From the NCBI GenBank assembly GCA_963971535.1, contig OZ020591.1, positions 17,532,823-17,596,822 of the forward strand: a stretch of DNA of 64,000 nt, in the 5' to 3' direction. The translations under genes were made by a program, and so were the position numbers. This DNA comes from Notolepis coatsorum. Its lineage: Eukaryota; Chordata; Actinopteri; Aulopiformes; Paralepididae. Every line of letters begins with the position of its first letter. Within the stretch, counting starts at the first letter, position 1. The notes beneath the pieces were generated by a model. The model was not told the origin of the DNA, did no database searches, and saw nothing but the letters and a program-made list of their open reading frames with translations. Shown in pieces: positions 42,072 through 54,317 of the stretch.

Positions 42072-43124
42072 GGGAACACCTGCCTTCTGACCGTGGTGGA
42101 TCGATTCAGCAAGGGGGTTCACCTCGTGGCCCTTTCCAAGCTTCCCTCGGCGGCCGAGACGGCGGACCTCCTGACTCACCACGTGTTCCGCCTTCATGGG
42201 TTTCCCCAGGACATCGTCTCTGACCGGGGGCCCCAGTTCACCTCCCAGGTATGGCGGGCCTTTTGCAAGGGATTGGGGGCAACGGTCAGTCTTTCCTCTG
42301 GTTATCATCCCCAGACTAACGGGCAGACGGAGAGGATGAACCAGAGCGTGGAGTCTGCTCTTCGTTGTGTGGCAGCCGAGAGACCGGCATCCTGGAGCCG
42401 TTTCCTTCCCTGGGTTGAATACTCCATCAATTCAATGGTCAGTTCCGCCACCGGCCTCTCACCCTTTGAGGTTTCCCTGGGCTACCAACCCCCTCTTTTC
42501 CCCGCACAGGAGGCGGAAGTGGCAGTTCCCTCCGTGCAGGTCCACCTCGACCGCTGCCGACGAGTTTGGGAGATCACCAGGACCGCGCTGCTCCGGACAT
42601 CTGAGCGCGCCTGTCGTGGTGCCGACCGGCGCCGGGTTCCTGCGCCGACTTACCGCCCTGGGCAGAGGGTGTGGCTCTCCGCGAAGGACCTGCCGCTACG
42701 GTCCTCGGCCAACAAACTCAACCCCCGTTTCGTCGGACCTTTCGAGGTCCTGAAGGTACTCAGTCCGGCGGCCCTGCGCCTGAAACTTCCTGCGTCCATG
42801 CACATCCACCCCGTGTTCCATGTCTCCCGGGTTAAGCCCGTCTCCCTCAGTCCCCTTATGCCTCCAGCTCCTGATCCTCCGCCTCCCATGTTGGTGGATG
42901 GTCGCCCCCAGTGGCAGGTCCGCCGGTTGATGGGCGTTCGTCTGCGGGGCCGGGGGTTCCAATACCTGGTGGACTGGGAGGGTTACGGTCCTGAGGAGCG
43001 TAGCTGGGTCTCCCGGCAGCTCATCGTGGATCCCGGCTTGATCACTGACTTCCATCGTGCCCATCCTGACGAGCCGGGTCGGCCTGGTCGCCGGGTGGCT
43101 CCCGTGGGGGAGGGGGTACTGTGA
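42072..43124 (+). CDS. Ty3/Gypsy Pol, C-terminal part: integrase core and chromodomain
   Basis: Same frame as the preceding ORF after its TAG. It carries [15 protein letters not shown], the second catalytic Asp in [14 protein letters not shown] (about 42215), the third residue Glu in [10 protein letters not shown] (about 42325), a [18 protein letters not shown]-terminal segment and a chromodomain ([19 protein letters not shown] to [10 protein letters not shown], about 42920-43010). Chromodomains in this group guide insertion to marked chromatin. It ends at a TGA at the very edge of the 3' LTR. The expected codon at the TAG position in relatives is Gln (CAG), so one base change explains the break. 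Confidence 0.9.
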   Translation, partial: GNTCLLTVVDRFSKGVHLVALSKLPSAAETADLLTHHVFRLHGFPQDIVSDRGPQFTSQVWRAFCKGLGATVSLSSGYHPQTNGQTERMNQSVESALRCVAAERPASWSRFLPWVEYSINSMVSSATGLSPFEVSLGYQPPLFPAQEAEVAVPSVQVHLDRCRRVWEITRTALLRTSERACRGADRRRVPAPTYRPGQRVWLSAKDLPLRSSANKLNPRFVGPFEVLKVLSPAALRLKLPASMHIHPVFHVSRVKPVSLSPLMPPAPDPPPPMLVDGRPQWQVRRLMGVRLRGRGFQYLVDWEGYGPEERSWVSRQLIVDPGLITDFHRAHPDEPGRPGRRVAPVGEGVL

Positions 43125-44180
43125 GGTTTCTGTCCTTGCTCTCTTCCTCGCTCTGTTCCTTTAAACCACCTCGCTCTGTTTTCCATTTGTTTCTGTTAAT
43201 CATTTCATTCCCCCATTCACACGCTTCTTCCCAGAGACGTCGTTGATTGGTTCTCTCCCGTCCACACGCACACATCACATCCCCCAGCTGTCACTGCTTG
43301 TCAATCAATCAATCCCTTATTATTTATACCCCGTTTCCCCACTCAAGTTTTGTTGGATCGTTTTGATATTTTCTGTTTGCATTCGCCGTTCCTGCTGCTG
43401 CTGCTGTTCCCTGTGCTTTACCTCCAGGATATCCAAGAAGCCTTCCTCTTGGACACCTTTTTCCCGTGGCGACGCGCTCGCTCCGCTGCTGTTCCAGCGC
43501 TCTTTACGCACAACGCCTGGGTGAGTTTTTAATGACTGTCTTAGATCAAATTCCGTTTTCGTGTGTTTTTATAACACTGAAGATTACCACCTTTTTATCA
43601 GACAGTCACTCACCCAGCGGTTGCCTTTTTGATTGTTTCACTGGGATAATATTTTGACCTAACATCTCCCACTGTGTGTTTATCACACCGAAGATATTAT
43701 CACATTGGATTGTATTTTGGACTTCGCTCTCAGTGTCTATTTTTGCACCGAAGACATTTTTCACTTGGGATTGTGTTTTGGAACATTGCTCACTGTGTGT
43801 GTTTACACGAAGATTAGTTCACTTGGATAACTTTTGTTTTTGGGTACAAGTCACCTCTCCTGTTCTCCTGCTCGTTCTACCTGCACCCTGTGTTGACTCG
43901 CTCCCTCTCTCTCTCTCTCGGTCCCGCATCACCTCGGAGATTCTGCCGAGAGAGGTCTGCAGAGCGGCTCTGACGTCAGCATCTGCTACCCCCTACTACC
44001 ACCTCGGGAGAAGCTGCAGAGCAGCAGAACATTTTCATCCTTGCTTGAATTCCTGTCTTGTTTAGACTCTTCCTATTCTATGCTGTTTAATTAGTCTCAA
44101 TAAACAAGCCCCTGTTTTTGGCAACTCTGAATCCTACTCTCTTGTGTCGTTGCGTTTGGGGTCGGTGTCAAACCATAACA
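43120..44180 (+). repeat. Ty3/Gypsy 3' LTR
   Basis: 1061 bp, beginning tgtgaggtttctg directly after a G-rich polypurine tract (gtgggggagggggta, 43104-43118), which primes plus-strand DNA. Confidence 0.95.
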
Positions 44181-44324
44181 GTGTTCATGAAGTTTTTATA
44201 TTAATTTATTCTCATTTACATTATTGAATTGAAATATTTACACTAATCTAATTTGATTTAATATAAAGATTTTGTTTTTGTTCATATTACAGATGGTATG
44301 GCTATATTATTAATTTGTGAGAAA

Positions 44325-45213
44325 TCTCTTAACTCATTCAACGCCAGTCACGAGTATAGTCGGGTTAACTCGCCAACCGTTCAGCGCCAATCACGTGTAT
44401 AGTTGGGTTTTGGTCGTTATTTCTTTTATTAGCTATATCCATTCATTTTCATCCATCCAGCCTGATAGTATCATTGGGAATGGGTCTGAGCTCGCAAAAG
44501 GGAAAATACCGCCGCCTATGCCTTCCAGCTGGTATTGCACTCCATTCGAAATGGTGTAGTTTCTTTTCTGGGACAAGCCGAGCCGTGCGGGCGGAGTTTA
44601 AATACTCAGGGGAGGTAGGCCTTTAGAACGATGGCATGGAACAGTAACCTTGCCCGCCCGTTCATGTGTAACACTCTGTAATGTGGGACAGACCTCCACG
44701 ACCAGTATTTGGAATGGCGATCAGATCATTGGATTATTTCTTTTGCATTAGATCAGATACCAGGTAAGGACTCTATATATAAAATCTTGCGTTGATCTGA
44801 TATTTCTTTCTACCCCGATCGTGGCTATCTGTGTGTGTGTGTGTGGCTGTGTGCCGTTGAGGTGGAGGAGGTGGCGGGGGAGGCCTCGCGCTACAAGGGC
44901 CCTTTCATTCTTCATGAGGAAGGATAATAATGATAATCTAGCGTTGATTTCAGGAAGATTCGATAATCAGGCGAAAAATGACAACGTGTTTAGTGTATTC
45001 CACTAAAGGGCTATTATCGCGTCTTTTCCTGGGATTACTAAGAATCACCAAAACTATTCATATTCAAAACGGTATAAAACGGAAATGTACGGATAAAAAA
45101 ACAATCCGTTTTGTACATGTTGACTGGAAGCAACTCACTGACAATCGACGGGTGTATTAGACCCATAGCTATAATATAAGATATATTTTAAGCACTTGCA
45201 AATCTCGCAGTCC
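44325..45213. repeat. Long inverted arm, right
   Basis: Pairs with 36965-37095 (inner part, including gccaaccgttcagcgccaat) and 35306-36080 (outer part). Includes a GT run at 44830. With the Gypsy and the SINE-like insertion removed, the two arms would enclose roughly 0.7 kb. Confidence 0.88.
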
Positions 45214-45870
45214 CCCCATTGATTAAAGCACTGGCGTACTAGCGCCCTCTGGCGCATTAAGCGATGGTGCAGAATGAGTTAATGTTGTGGGTTTAACCTA
45301 TTAGCCCCTCCCCCTCTCCCCGTAATATAAGGAACCGGAAGTGATTTCTTTATGTCAGTAAGAGTTTAGAGACGGACACACACCACGTGGGTCATAGCTG
45401 CTTAGCTCCTTTCCAGGTGTTGGCCGTTCCAGGGAAGCCCCAAGCAGATGGGGCTATCTTAGTGGCCAAACCACATGCAACTGTGGCACAGAACCCCAGA
45501 CCAACCTCTTCCATATCCTTTGTTAGGTGGACCCTGCACAGCAAAGGACCTAGCACTCTACAACACCAAGGGACAGCCATGTACCAAGCACTGGCTGGAC
45601 GTTATATAAGCTGAATTGCTTTGTATATGGACAGGAAAAGAAGAAGAAGAGCTCCTTTCTGGGTTTGCACTCGTCCGGCGTGTTCTCATGTCTCAGGCTC
45701 TCTCCTGCATAACCTCCCAGTCCGTGTTTTACTCAGGGCTGACCAGACGTGTGCACCAATCAAGGGGGGTGACCTCATCGCCCAGCCGAAGGGCATTGTT
45801 TCTGATTAGTACAAAGTTGGGGAGAATTAAGAGGAGGGGCGAATGCAAGGGAACAAACAACACACACACA
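45214..45870. other. Unassigned sequence
   Basis: The first ~70 bp (to ttaatgttg) may be the outer edge of the inverted arm. The rest shows no recognisable gene. A TATA-like gtaatataagga at 45325 is the only regulatory-looking feature. Confidence 0.4.
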
Positions 45871-46133
45871 CACACATGTAACGGAGGTACCGCAGTATAT
45901 CCACAGTCACGGGTACAAGTAGTGACGTGGCTATGGATGGTAAGCGGTACTGCAAGTAAAACTCACTCCCCAGAGGCATCCAGACCCGGAAGCAAGTAGT
46001 GAATTCACTTCTTGCTTAGTGGTCTGTGATGCCGCCCGCGGCGCCGGCGTCCGGGGTTCAACTCCCACTCAGGGTGATCCCTTAACAGGGGTCGAATCGA
46101 CTTTAAACACAACGCAGACAAGATCACACCGGC

Positions 46134-46166
<33 letters not shown>
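45871..46166 (+). mobile_element. SINE-like repeat with tRNA-like head, + strand, ending in (AC)n
   Basis: cttgcttagtggtctgtgat and ggggttcaactcccac resemble Pol III A and B boxes at the right spacing. The upstream part resembles the - copy at 36085-36470. It ends in a CA microsatellite at 46134-46166. Confidence 0.5.
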
Positions 46167-46169
<3 letters not shown>

Positions 46170-47222
46170 GTAAACAAAAACAACAACAGCACATCAACAA
46201 CATATTTTTCCATACATAAATAAACTCCACACTGACTGATGAAAGTAACCACTACTGAGATGCATTTATTTATTTTACCATGTTAGTGAAATGTGGTGAT
46301 TTTTATGGGTTTATGTGTTTAAGACATAACACATTCGGGGCCATTGGAATGAGTCTAATTAATGTCAAGAGGACCGGGGAATGTAAACAAACGTGGGGCT
46401 GTTTGTACAGCTAAATCTATACTTTATAGTATTGCTATCTGTCCATTCTCATTGTCAATTGAGTCCATAAACCGTCCCTTCAAAATGGCTTAAAGAAAAT
46501 GGGGGACGTCGTTTATTATTATTGATTACCAATAACCGTGTTCGTCTAACTAGCCACATAGGCCGATCGCCTGGATGGCTATCAAAACAATCCCTGATCG
46601 GGCTGTAATTTACGTGAAAAAGATCTTACCATGAGCCGGTTGGATCCCCCCGAGCATTTCCCCGTTATCTGGTAGATCGATATGTCCATTGGCTGATGAT
46701 AAATCCCCTTATTGCATAGTGAAATCCGCAATTCAAAACGTATCCCGTGCAACAGACAATAGCTATCGCTTCAGATGAGTTGAAAACTACATTAGAGATC
46801 CAAAAAAAGAAAGACAACTTCTGCCACAGGGAACACTCTATTATCGCGATAGCGCCCCTAAGAGGATCTGACCGGTATTGCATGTTGGCGAATTCAAAGA
46901 GTAGGGTAAATCTGCAGTGCCGCTCGGCGACCTTGAATATGTTATTAAAATGGAATAAAAGCAATAACAATTTGCCACGGATATATCCGTGCTTCTGTCC
47001 ACAACAGGTGGAATCAAAACACGGAGATCTCCGTGCTTGGGCGCCATTGTACACTGGAAGCCAATTAGCACCACATTTTTAGTAATGGTTAAAGATGATT
47101 AAAAAGGAACGGCACAGTGAGTTTTGTATCAAGGCAAGAATGACTTGGAACCCACATGTCAAAAATTACTTTGTTTATATCCAGGGGGATAGAGAGCAAA
47201 GGGATTTAGTCATAATATTCTC

Positions 47223-47259
<37 letters not shown>

Positions 47260-47687
47260 GTTCTAACATTTTGGGTAATTTTATGTCAACATACATTGTT
47301 AAAAAATTTCAAAAGTAAAGTGGTACAGTAATTGATCAACCTTTCACACATACCATACTTGTATTGATAAATGAGGCTCTCAGATATTTAATAAACTTTT
47401 ACGTTCAAAGTTCTACATGTGTCTCTTATCAATAAATTATCATTAAATAAAATCCAGACCCATGTTTATTTTGTTATAAGTATGTTGTTTATTTAAACCC
47501 ATGATCATTACAGTATTAAATATAGTATACCATAAATAGATGGTATATTGCACTCTATTTACCTTGATCTCAATCCTATATATTAGGCATATTTGGGGTT
47601 TTAATGTGACATGTATATAGAATGAATAAATGTTTAATGTACAGATGTTTCTGTCATCAGGTGCGATAAAAAGAAAGCGTATTATTA
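46167..47687. other. Unassigned AT-rich stretch with paired palindromes and a (CAA)n run
   Basis: Two 16-bp perfect palindromes, cacggatatatccgtg (46976-46991) and cacggagatctccgtg (47020-47035). A (CAA)12-like run at 47223-47260. No coding region was recognised; the ORFs here lack motifs. Confidence 0.5.
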
Positions 47688-47795
47688 GGGTTGTCCAATA
47701 TTATCGGCCTACCAATATTATCGGCCGATATTGGCATTCAAATGTAATATCGGATATTATCAGTATCGGTTTTCAAAAGAATTTCTTTTAATTAT
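47688..47795. mobile_element. Solitary left end of a hAT-like element
   Basis: tagggttgtccaatattatc followed by cggccgata-rich subterminal repeats resembles hAT ends. No right end or duplication was found. Confidence 0.45.
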
Positions 47796-48230
47796 TTATT
47801 TTTTTACATTTATTTAACCTTTATTTACCCAGGCAAGCAAGTAGGAACAAATTCTTATTTTATTTATTGTAAAAAATATGCATAATGTTGTGTTAATTGC
47901 GCGACAAGATATATGTCATCATCATCGTCATTTATTTATTCTTACATGGAATTACCACAGTCCAACATACATACACATTAATATAATCCACCAAATCCAA
48001 ATGTATGTAATAATGTAATGTAAATGTTACAATGTCCATTTCAAGTTACATCCACAATATAGAAACACACAGATCCTTCAAACACACTTTCAAAACATGG
48101 TTAAGAAATAACTACACATGTGAACATAACAGCCCTGCAGAACTCTAACCCCATATGCTTGCCTACCTAATATGATAAGATATTCCTTTATTGATCCTCT
48201 TGGGGAAATACGATAAAGCTGGGAACGAGG
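47796..48230. other. AT-rich interspersed-repeat debris
   Basis: Contains tttatttaacctttatttac and, at 48178-48215, aagatattcctttattgatc, both fish LINE 3'-UTR-like tails. No coding sequence. Confidence 0.45.
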
Positions 48231-48757
48231 TTAGGCGGGGCGTGGGGTGCGGCCCGACGCACACGTAGCTGATTGGTCCGTCCCTCCCGACGTCCACAGG
48301 AAATACGGAAATGCCATGCAGTATCTCGTCCTAGCCACCAGGGGCACCACCCTCCATCGGCTTCACCTCGTTGTCTGTGGCTATAACGAGCTAATGCTGC
48401 TAATCTCTAACGTTAACTCTCTTAACAGATCTAGATGCAGTGATCGTTTAAAGAACGGACTAACTGCAGCTGCTGGAGACAGATCTGAACTAAGGAGGAG
48501 TCGAGACTGGCCGTAAACTTCAGAGTGTTGTGAAAGTGAGATGAAGAAACACAAAGCAGGTTTGTTTATCAGAAGGTCCTTTGGACATTATTCTTTGATC
48601 AATAGGTATATGTTCTCGTTTGTGATTACGGTATTTCACAATTGCCTAACTTTAAATAATGTACCCAACAGTTAGACCTGCGGTGCTGCCATATATAAAA
48701 CATTAGATGCGACATTACGCCATAAATCATGGGATAACCGTCCGCCATCTTACCTGG
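48231..48757. repeat. Arm block C (right) of the giant inverted pair
   Basis: 48283-48755 is the reverse complement of 30366-30830. 48231-48283 is the inverse of 34772-34825, including gtagctgattggtcc. Confidence 0.88.
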
Positions 48758-48790
48758 ATATTGTTTAGGCAGCAACTATGTTTGTCGGCT

Positions 48791-48990
48791 GTGCAGCCTA
48801 GTTACTGTACTAACATGATCAGAGAGACTAGTGCAGCCTAGTTACTGTACTAACATGATCAGAGAGACTAGTGCAGCCTAGTTACTGTACTAACATGATC
48901 AGAGAGACTAGTGCAGCCTAGTTACTGTACTAACATGATCAGAGAGACTAGTTCAGCCTAGTTACTGTACTAACATGATCAGAGAGACTG
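48791..48990. repeat. Array B' : 40-bp tandem repeat x5
   Basis: Five exact-period units of gtgcagcctagttactgtac followed by taacatgatcagagagacta, the inverse of the units at 27364-27522. Units differ by one or two bases. Confidence 0.96.
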
Positions 48991-49120
48991 ATGAGGCTGG
49001 CATCACTTTATACACATGAGTATGGAGGAGATTAGATCACACAAGGCTCAACTACTCTTTCTAACACACACAAACACATGCACAAACACTATCTCTCCCT
49101 GTCTCTCTTACTATCCCACA

Positions 49121-49151
<31 letters not shown>

Positions 49152-49461
49152 GCATAATTGCATACACATAGCCTTCAGTCCCAGACATATCTATAGAACT
49201 ACTACACACACTACCCACCCCCCTTGCAACTTGTAAATACAGCCTTCTCATATCTATGATCTCCCTTTCTGACACATACAAACACACACACAACCTTCAC
49301 TCATATCTCTACGTCATTCCCAATCATATCTATCTCTAAGTCATTATCTCTGTACATCATATCTATAATTCATATTATGTCAATGTTCCACTTAGTTTAG
49401 TCTACTCTCCTCCTGTATAAATACTTTGTTAGCTCGTCATTCTACAGAGATCTGGGCTATA
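48991..49461. other. CA-rich sequence, unassigned
   Basis: A (CA)n run at 49122-49150 and several acacaca tracts. No gene recognised. Confidence 0.45.
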
Positions 49462-49945
49462 GGTGAAGACTTAACAGGAGCACTCATTCAAGGGTACTAC
49501 GACTATGCTTGCACCTCATGGTACCAAAGCACCTCAAAGGCACTAAAAACAAGATACAAACATCACAAAACAAACTGGTCAGACTACTGCTTGACCTTAC
49601 TCCTAGAACCCACCTCACCCGGCCCATTTTGACAACCTAGGATGGCTTAGAGTAGATGACAGAGTACAGCAACTTGCAATGGGCCTGGTCTACAAGATAC
49701 ACTACACGACCAAGGTACCCATGTACATGTCAAAATACTTCCCAAAGGTCAGTGAATACCACGACCACAACACCCGAGGGAGTTCCACAAATCATGTTCA
49801 ATCCAGATTCTGCTCAAACAAGGGACTAAACACGGTTCGCAATTACAATGTGGAACGCCCTACCCACAGCCGTAAAAAAAAAATGTGAATCCCTACCCAC
49901 CTTCAAAACCGCTCCTAAAGAGCACCTTAGTACTTTAGGCTGCAT
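49462..49945 (+). mobile_element. L2-like LINE C-terminal RT fragment
   Basis: Starts at aggagcactcattcaagggt and ends near aaagagcacctta. It encodes the post-RT C-terminal region (GLVYKIHYTTKVPMYMSKY) with small deletions and frameshifts, and lacks the 3' UTR and tail, so both ends are lost. Confidence 0.85.
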
Positions 49946-50299
49946 CTTACCTGCAGGACCCAGGTAAGATGGTCATGAATAAGGCATTACAATAAACAGA
50001 AACCTTATTGTAATGTGTTGGCTGGTTGCCTAGGCTAATGTTAAAGCCATTGCTATTGTTAGACCGGCTTGGGTTCCAGAGCCCATTTCTTATAAGACTT
50101 GTGGAACATTAATGCCGGTGTGTAATGTGACAATTTTACGTAGATTGCCTAACTGATTAACACTAGCCATCATAGCTAACATTACACTACTAGACTGTCC
50201 CTGATCATACACAGTCAGGAATAAATCCATGGGGGAATAGATCCACAGATTGAAGATGCTGTGCAACTTAGATGTGATCTGTTTAGGTCTCTTGATGTG
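49946..50299. other. Unassigned, ending in an array A unit
   Basis: No gene recognised. 50272-50299 is an inverse unit of array A (gatgtgatctgtttaggtct), the target of the large insertion that follows. Confidence 0.45.
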
Positions 50300-50526
50300 C
50301 AGGGGCCCTATTCCCCGTACCTGGTTCAACTAAGTCGATCAAAAGTCCCATTAGCCAGATTAAATTAACCCGATGTTTGAATCCAGGCTTTCCCTGTTCC
50401 TCGAACGCTGAATCACTCTCGTTAATTCGAACCAGACTGAGTCTCAGCTCTCAGGATAATTGCGCGCGGCCTCCTCACCTGAAAAGACAGCCGGTGTCGA
50501 TCGCAGAAATCCTGATTTTCTAACGG

Positions 50527-50595
50527 CATTGATTGATTGATTGAAAACTTTATAACAGATTGCAGAATGGGTACAATACAGTACGGCTCAATAGC
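50527..50595 (-). mobile_element. L2-like LINE tail fragment
   Basis: (GATT)n, aactttataacagattgca and ~40 bp more of 3' UTR. Confidence 0.8.
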
Positions 50596-52059
50596 CTCGC
50601 AGACAAGTTAAATGCATATCTATAGGCTAATTTTAAGTCCCTCATTACCCCAATCAATCAGATTATATTTCTTTAAATGTGCCTGCTGGCAGTAGGCTTA
50701 ATGGAATGAATAATCGAATGAGATCTTGCTAGCGAAAATTATTAGTTCAACTCTTTCAGAATAAGTAGATACAAACAAGCCCAAAGAGTATGATCCGAAA
50801 TAATAGATACTTATGAGGATATCTGTACTGTATGCGCTCGGCTTAGGTATCATGTAGGCTTAGGTATAGGGCTGGGCGATATGGCCTAAATATGATATCA
50901 CGATATTTTCTGACCTTTCGGCGATACAAGATACACATCACAATGTTTTTCCTTTTTTCTCCAAACAATTCATTATGAGGCTTACCAAGACAGTATTTGA
51001 GTTTGCAAGCTAACATTAAAGACAAAAGACTCATGCATTTAGCATTTTTATATTATATATTAGATTTAGATTATTGGATTCTTAGATTATATATTTAGCA
51101 TTTTAGCCTTTGGTTTTTTTAGATTATATATTAGATTAGATTTAGATTATATATTAACTATTTATTTATGTATACATTTATTATTTGAACGGCTTAAGGC
51201 TATATCTGTACTTGATGTTTGTTTGTTGTGTTGCATACTTGAAATAAACTTCAATCAAATCAAACCCCCCCTCTTAAAAACAAAAACCTGTGTTTAACCT
51301 AGCCATCTATAAAACATCATGCTAAAACTGTGAAACAAATGTCCTACTCCCCTAAAGAAAGAAATACATAGGCAGGGCTGTCTTAAATACTTCGAAGCTT
51401 CGTTCGATGGCACAAGCTTCGAACATAAAAGAAAATCGAAGTTAAAAAACAATTCTTTTTCAATTTTTTTTTAACTTCGATTTTTGTGTGGGTGGGTGGG
51501 GCCATTGGGTGGGGCTGGGGGACAAATACACTGGAGGAAAGTAACCCAGCTCAGCACTGCCCAAATTATATCATCACTATTGCCTGTTTGAAGGATATCA
51601 TCCTCAAACACGTATACACCTACATGCCTTGTAGAATTCCACACATAAGAAAGAAAGATACTGGGATGAATAAACAAAATAGGAAATAAAATGTAGAAAT
51701 GCATGCAATACATAAATAAATATGAATCTCCATATATGAAATAGAACATTTAGATAAGGTGCTACTGAGATGTTTTGGTGAGTTCTTTGTTTTTTTGTGG
51801 AAGTAGCCCTTCTTAAAAATGCATGAACATTCACTCATAATTAGTCTGTAGTGGAGTCTACAAGGTCTACATTGCCGGACCATGTAGAATCCGGACCTTG
51901 TAGACTGACATAATTCTGTGCATAGTTTAGTCTACACAGGCCATATTTCAAATAATCAAAATCTTACTTCATTCATCTTAAACATTCTTGATTTGGGGGA
52001 TTGGTAGTTCCCATGAAATCTGAAGTTGTTCAAACGACAACAGCGATCCACCTTGAATT

Positions 52060-52625
52060 AAATCACACAGCCGAGTGAAACCTTGTTGGCACACAGTCAC
52101 GGAAGGCGCTACTTAATTAATTAATCCAATCCACTTTATTTATAGAGCACATTTAAAAACAACAAAGTTGACCAAAGTGCTGTACAAGTCCCACAACATA
52201 AGATCAATTTTTTTTTTTTTTTTTTGAAGCTTCAAATTAAAATCGAAGCTCGGCCCCGAAGCTTCGATTGCTAGGGAGCATCCCTAGCACCAAACCACCG
52301 CCTCTCTGTCTCTGGCTAGGTGTGTGCGCTTGCGTGCGTGTATGTGCGTGTAGTAGGGCTGACCTTCGAAGCTTTTTTTGGCAATCGAAGCTTCGGGGCC
52401 GAGCTTCCATTTTAATTCGAAGCTTCGAGAGAATTATTTTTAATTATAATATATATATATATTTTTTTTTATCTTATGTTGTGGGACTTGTACAGCACTT
52501 TGGTAAACGTTGTTGTTTTTAAATGTGCTCTATAAATAAAGTGGATTGGATTAATTAATTAAGTAGCCCCTTTCGTGACTGTGACGCAGCCAACAAGGTT
52601 TCACTCGGCTGTGCTGCCTGGGTGC
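52060..52625. repeat. Nested palindrome, arms ~230-260 bp
   Basis: 52060-52293 and 52361-52625 are inverse copies, sharing aatccaatccactttattta and ccgaagcttcgattg-type sequence. The 67-bp centre (GTGTG-rich) also begins with a small stem, ctaggg...ccctag. Confidence 0.85.
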
Positions 52626-52854
52626 AGTGGGGCTGCTCTCACAGCCAACGACATGACATTACATAATTATGTTGCAACTTTCGTCTATCAAGCAAACAAT
52701 TATATTATTTAATTTATAATTTATAATTATATCAGACAATGCACCTACAAAAGGAGATTACAATTAAATTAGCCAACTTGGTAACACATTAGTCATAGCA
52801 GCATAGGCATAGCCTTATTAATGTTTTGTGTGGCATCGCCGTCGTGTACAACGA

Positions 52855-52985
52855 TACTAAGTTTTTTAGGTGATTTGACAAAGTTGTTGTAGAGTTGTGA
52901 TATGCCATTTTGCTTTTTGGGCATTGTCTTTGCATATTTTAAAGTGTAACCACCACACGTCTGATGACTTCTTCGTCGACATGTC
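52855..52985 (-). pseudogene. Remnant of a hAT BED zinc finger
   Basis: On -, from atgtcgacgaagaagtcatc, one frame reads SSDVWWLHFKICKDNAQKAK. After a one-base shift it continues YHNSTTTLSNHLKN. This follows the BED pattern (VW--F------AKC--C------ST--L--HL), with the cysteines degraded. Such fingers begin hAT transposases. The rest of a transposase was not found, so this is a fossil at most. Confidence 0.45.
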
Positions 52986-53419
52986 TGCTGCACATGTCCT
53001 TGTTGTTTTCAACACAGATAATCTCCACATGCTTTTTGTAGAGAGGTGGAGTCGAGGCGCCGCTTACTTTCGTTTCATTGGAATGGAGGCGGGAAGGCGC
53101 CGCTTACTTTCGTTTCATTGGAATGGAGGCGCAAGATTTTGGAGGCAAAAATAAATAAATAAATAAAAAATCGTATTTATAAAAAAAAAAGAAAAAGAAA
53201 ATTAAACTTTGATTTTTTTTTATGTTCGAAGCTTGTGCCATCGAACGAAGCTTCGAAGTATTTAAGACAGCCCTTTTTCTGCGAGAGGGAGAGGAAAGCA
53301 TTTAGCACTGCGCTTGTAAGTCTCATCTCAGCCGCGGCGGCCTCTAACGCGAGGGCAAAACATCACGATATCCACGATACGTTTAAAAAGTGTATCGTTA
53401 ATGAACTGTACCCGATATT

Positions 53420-54317
53420 TAGGGATGCACCGAATGGGAAATTCTTGGCCGAAACCGATACCGAAAATAGGAAACAGTTGGCCGAATGCCGAAAGGCCGA
53501 AAATGATTCATAGAATAGAATTTTTTTTACCAATGTTGTTCAGCTACCTGATTATGGAAAAATATATGATTATGGCAAAACTTAACTTAAATAATAAATA
53601 ATCACTATTATGGGTCTTTTTGTATCACAAACAGTACTGTATTTGCAAATCTGGTATGTCATAAATGTATAGATGTAGCAGTACTGTCTATCTGTATGTC
53701 ATATATGTCCTGATTAATTGAAAATGGGGGACCCTGATGTAAACAAGACGAAAGTCTTTCTCTGGTCTGCATCCCCTTAACAATTGTGTGTATTGAGCTG
53801 TACTGTATTGTACCCATTCTGCAATCTGTTTTCAATCAATCAGAGAGAGAGAGAGAGAGAGAGGCGGACATCTGTGCTCTACTGAGCGCACCTTTCTAGT
53901 CCCCAGATGAACGCGCTCTCTTGACTTTGGCACAGTAGACGCGCGACAGACAGCGTCAATGTGAGAAACACAATCCCTCCCCCTCTCGCTCTGAATAATA
54001 TGCATATTAGATCACTCAGTGATTAACCGCGACGGGCATATAGTAAATAAGGATAAAGCATGTTAAAGACGCATTTATTGGACTCGTTGCGCACAGAGTT
54101 TACATAGAAACAGCGCGACTCCCGAGTCCCAAGAGGAGTATCACGCAGGACTGAAAGAGCTCACAGCGCGCATGTAATGACTGAATCCGCGTTTTGATGA
54201 CATCATCACAACAACACGCGTTAGGTTACAGGTTGTTTCTGTTTCGGTGATATATTTTCGGTGAAAAAACTCTTTCGGCCGAAAACTTTCGGTGGCCGAA
54301 ATTTCGGTGCATCCCTA
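53420..54317. mobile_element. hAT element, sister of 14804-15886 in opposite orientation
   Basis: The termini tagggatgcaccgaatggg and tttcggtgcatcccta are flanked by the perfect 8-bp duplication ccgatatt (53412-53419 and 54318-54325). Contains the L2-like LINE tail (53622-53838) at the same place as the sister copy, but a single unit of its tandem duplication. Confidence 0.92.
53622..53838 (+). mobile_element. L2-like LINE 3' fragment inside a hAT
   Basis: Starts tgtatcacaaacagtactgt, ends attctgcaatctgttttcaa and then a GA run. It lacks most of the CAAT tail. Confidence 0.85.

Larger units (their letters stand above)
37643..44180 (+). mobile_element. Full-length Ty3/Gypsy chromovirus, sushi (Tf1/sushi) group
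   Basis: LTRs at 37643-38705 and 43120-44180 start TGTG and end ATAACA. The perfect 5-bp duplication gtgtt lies at 37638-37642 and 44181-44185. Order: gag, protease, RT, RNase H, integrase, chromodomain. There is no env. The Gag with [17 protein letters not shown] and one zinc knuckle, and the C-terminal chromodomain, place it with vertebrate sushi elements, the relatives of mammalian RTL/PEG10 genes. LTRs differ at several sites by eye, so it is older than the BEL/Pao insertion. One TAG codon interrupts pol. Confidence 0.95.
51376..53273. mobile_element. Element with ~50-bp tcgaagcttcg termini
   Basis: agggctgtcttaaatacttc (51376) and its inverse ending at 53273 match over about 50 bp. A lone terminus of the family is at 10777-10822. 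The core 52060-52625 is itself a palindrome, and a decayed BED-type zinc finger lies at about 52855-52985 on -. The terminus style and the BED finger suggest hAT. No clean 8-bp duplication was seen. Confidence 0.75.
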
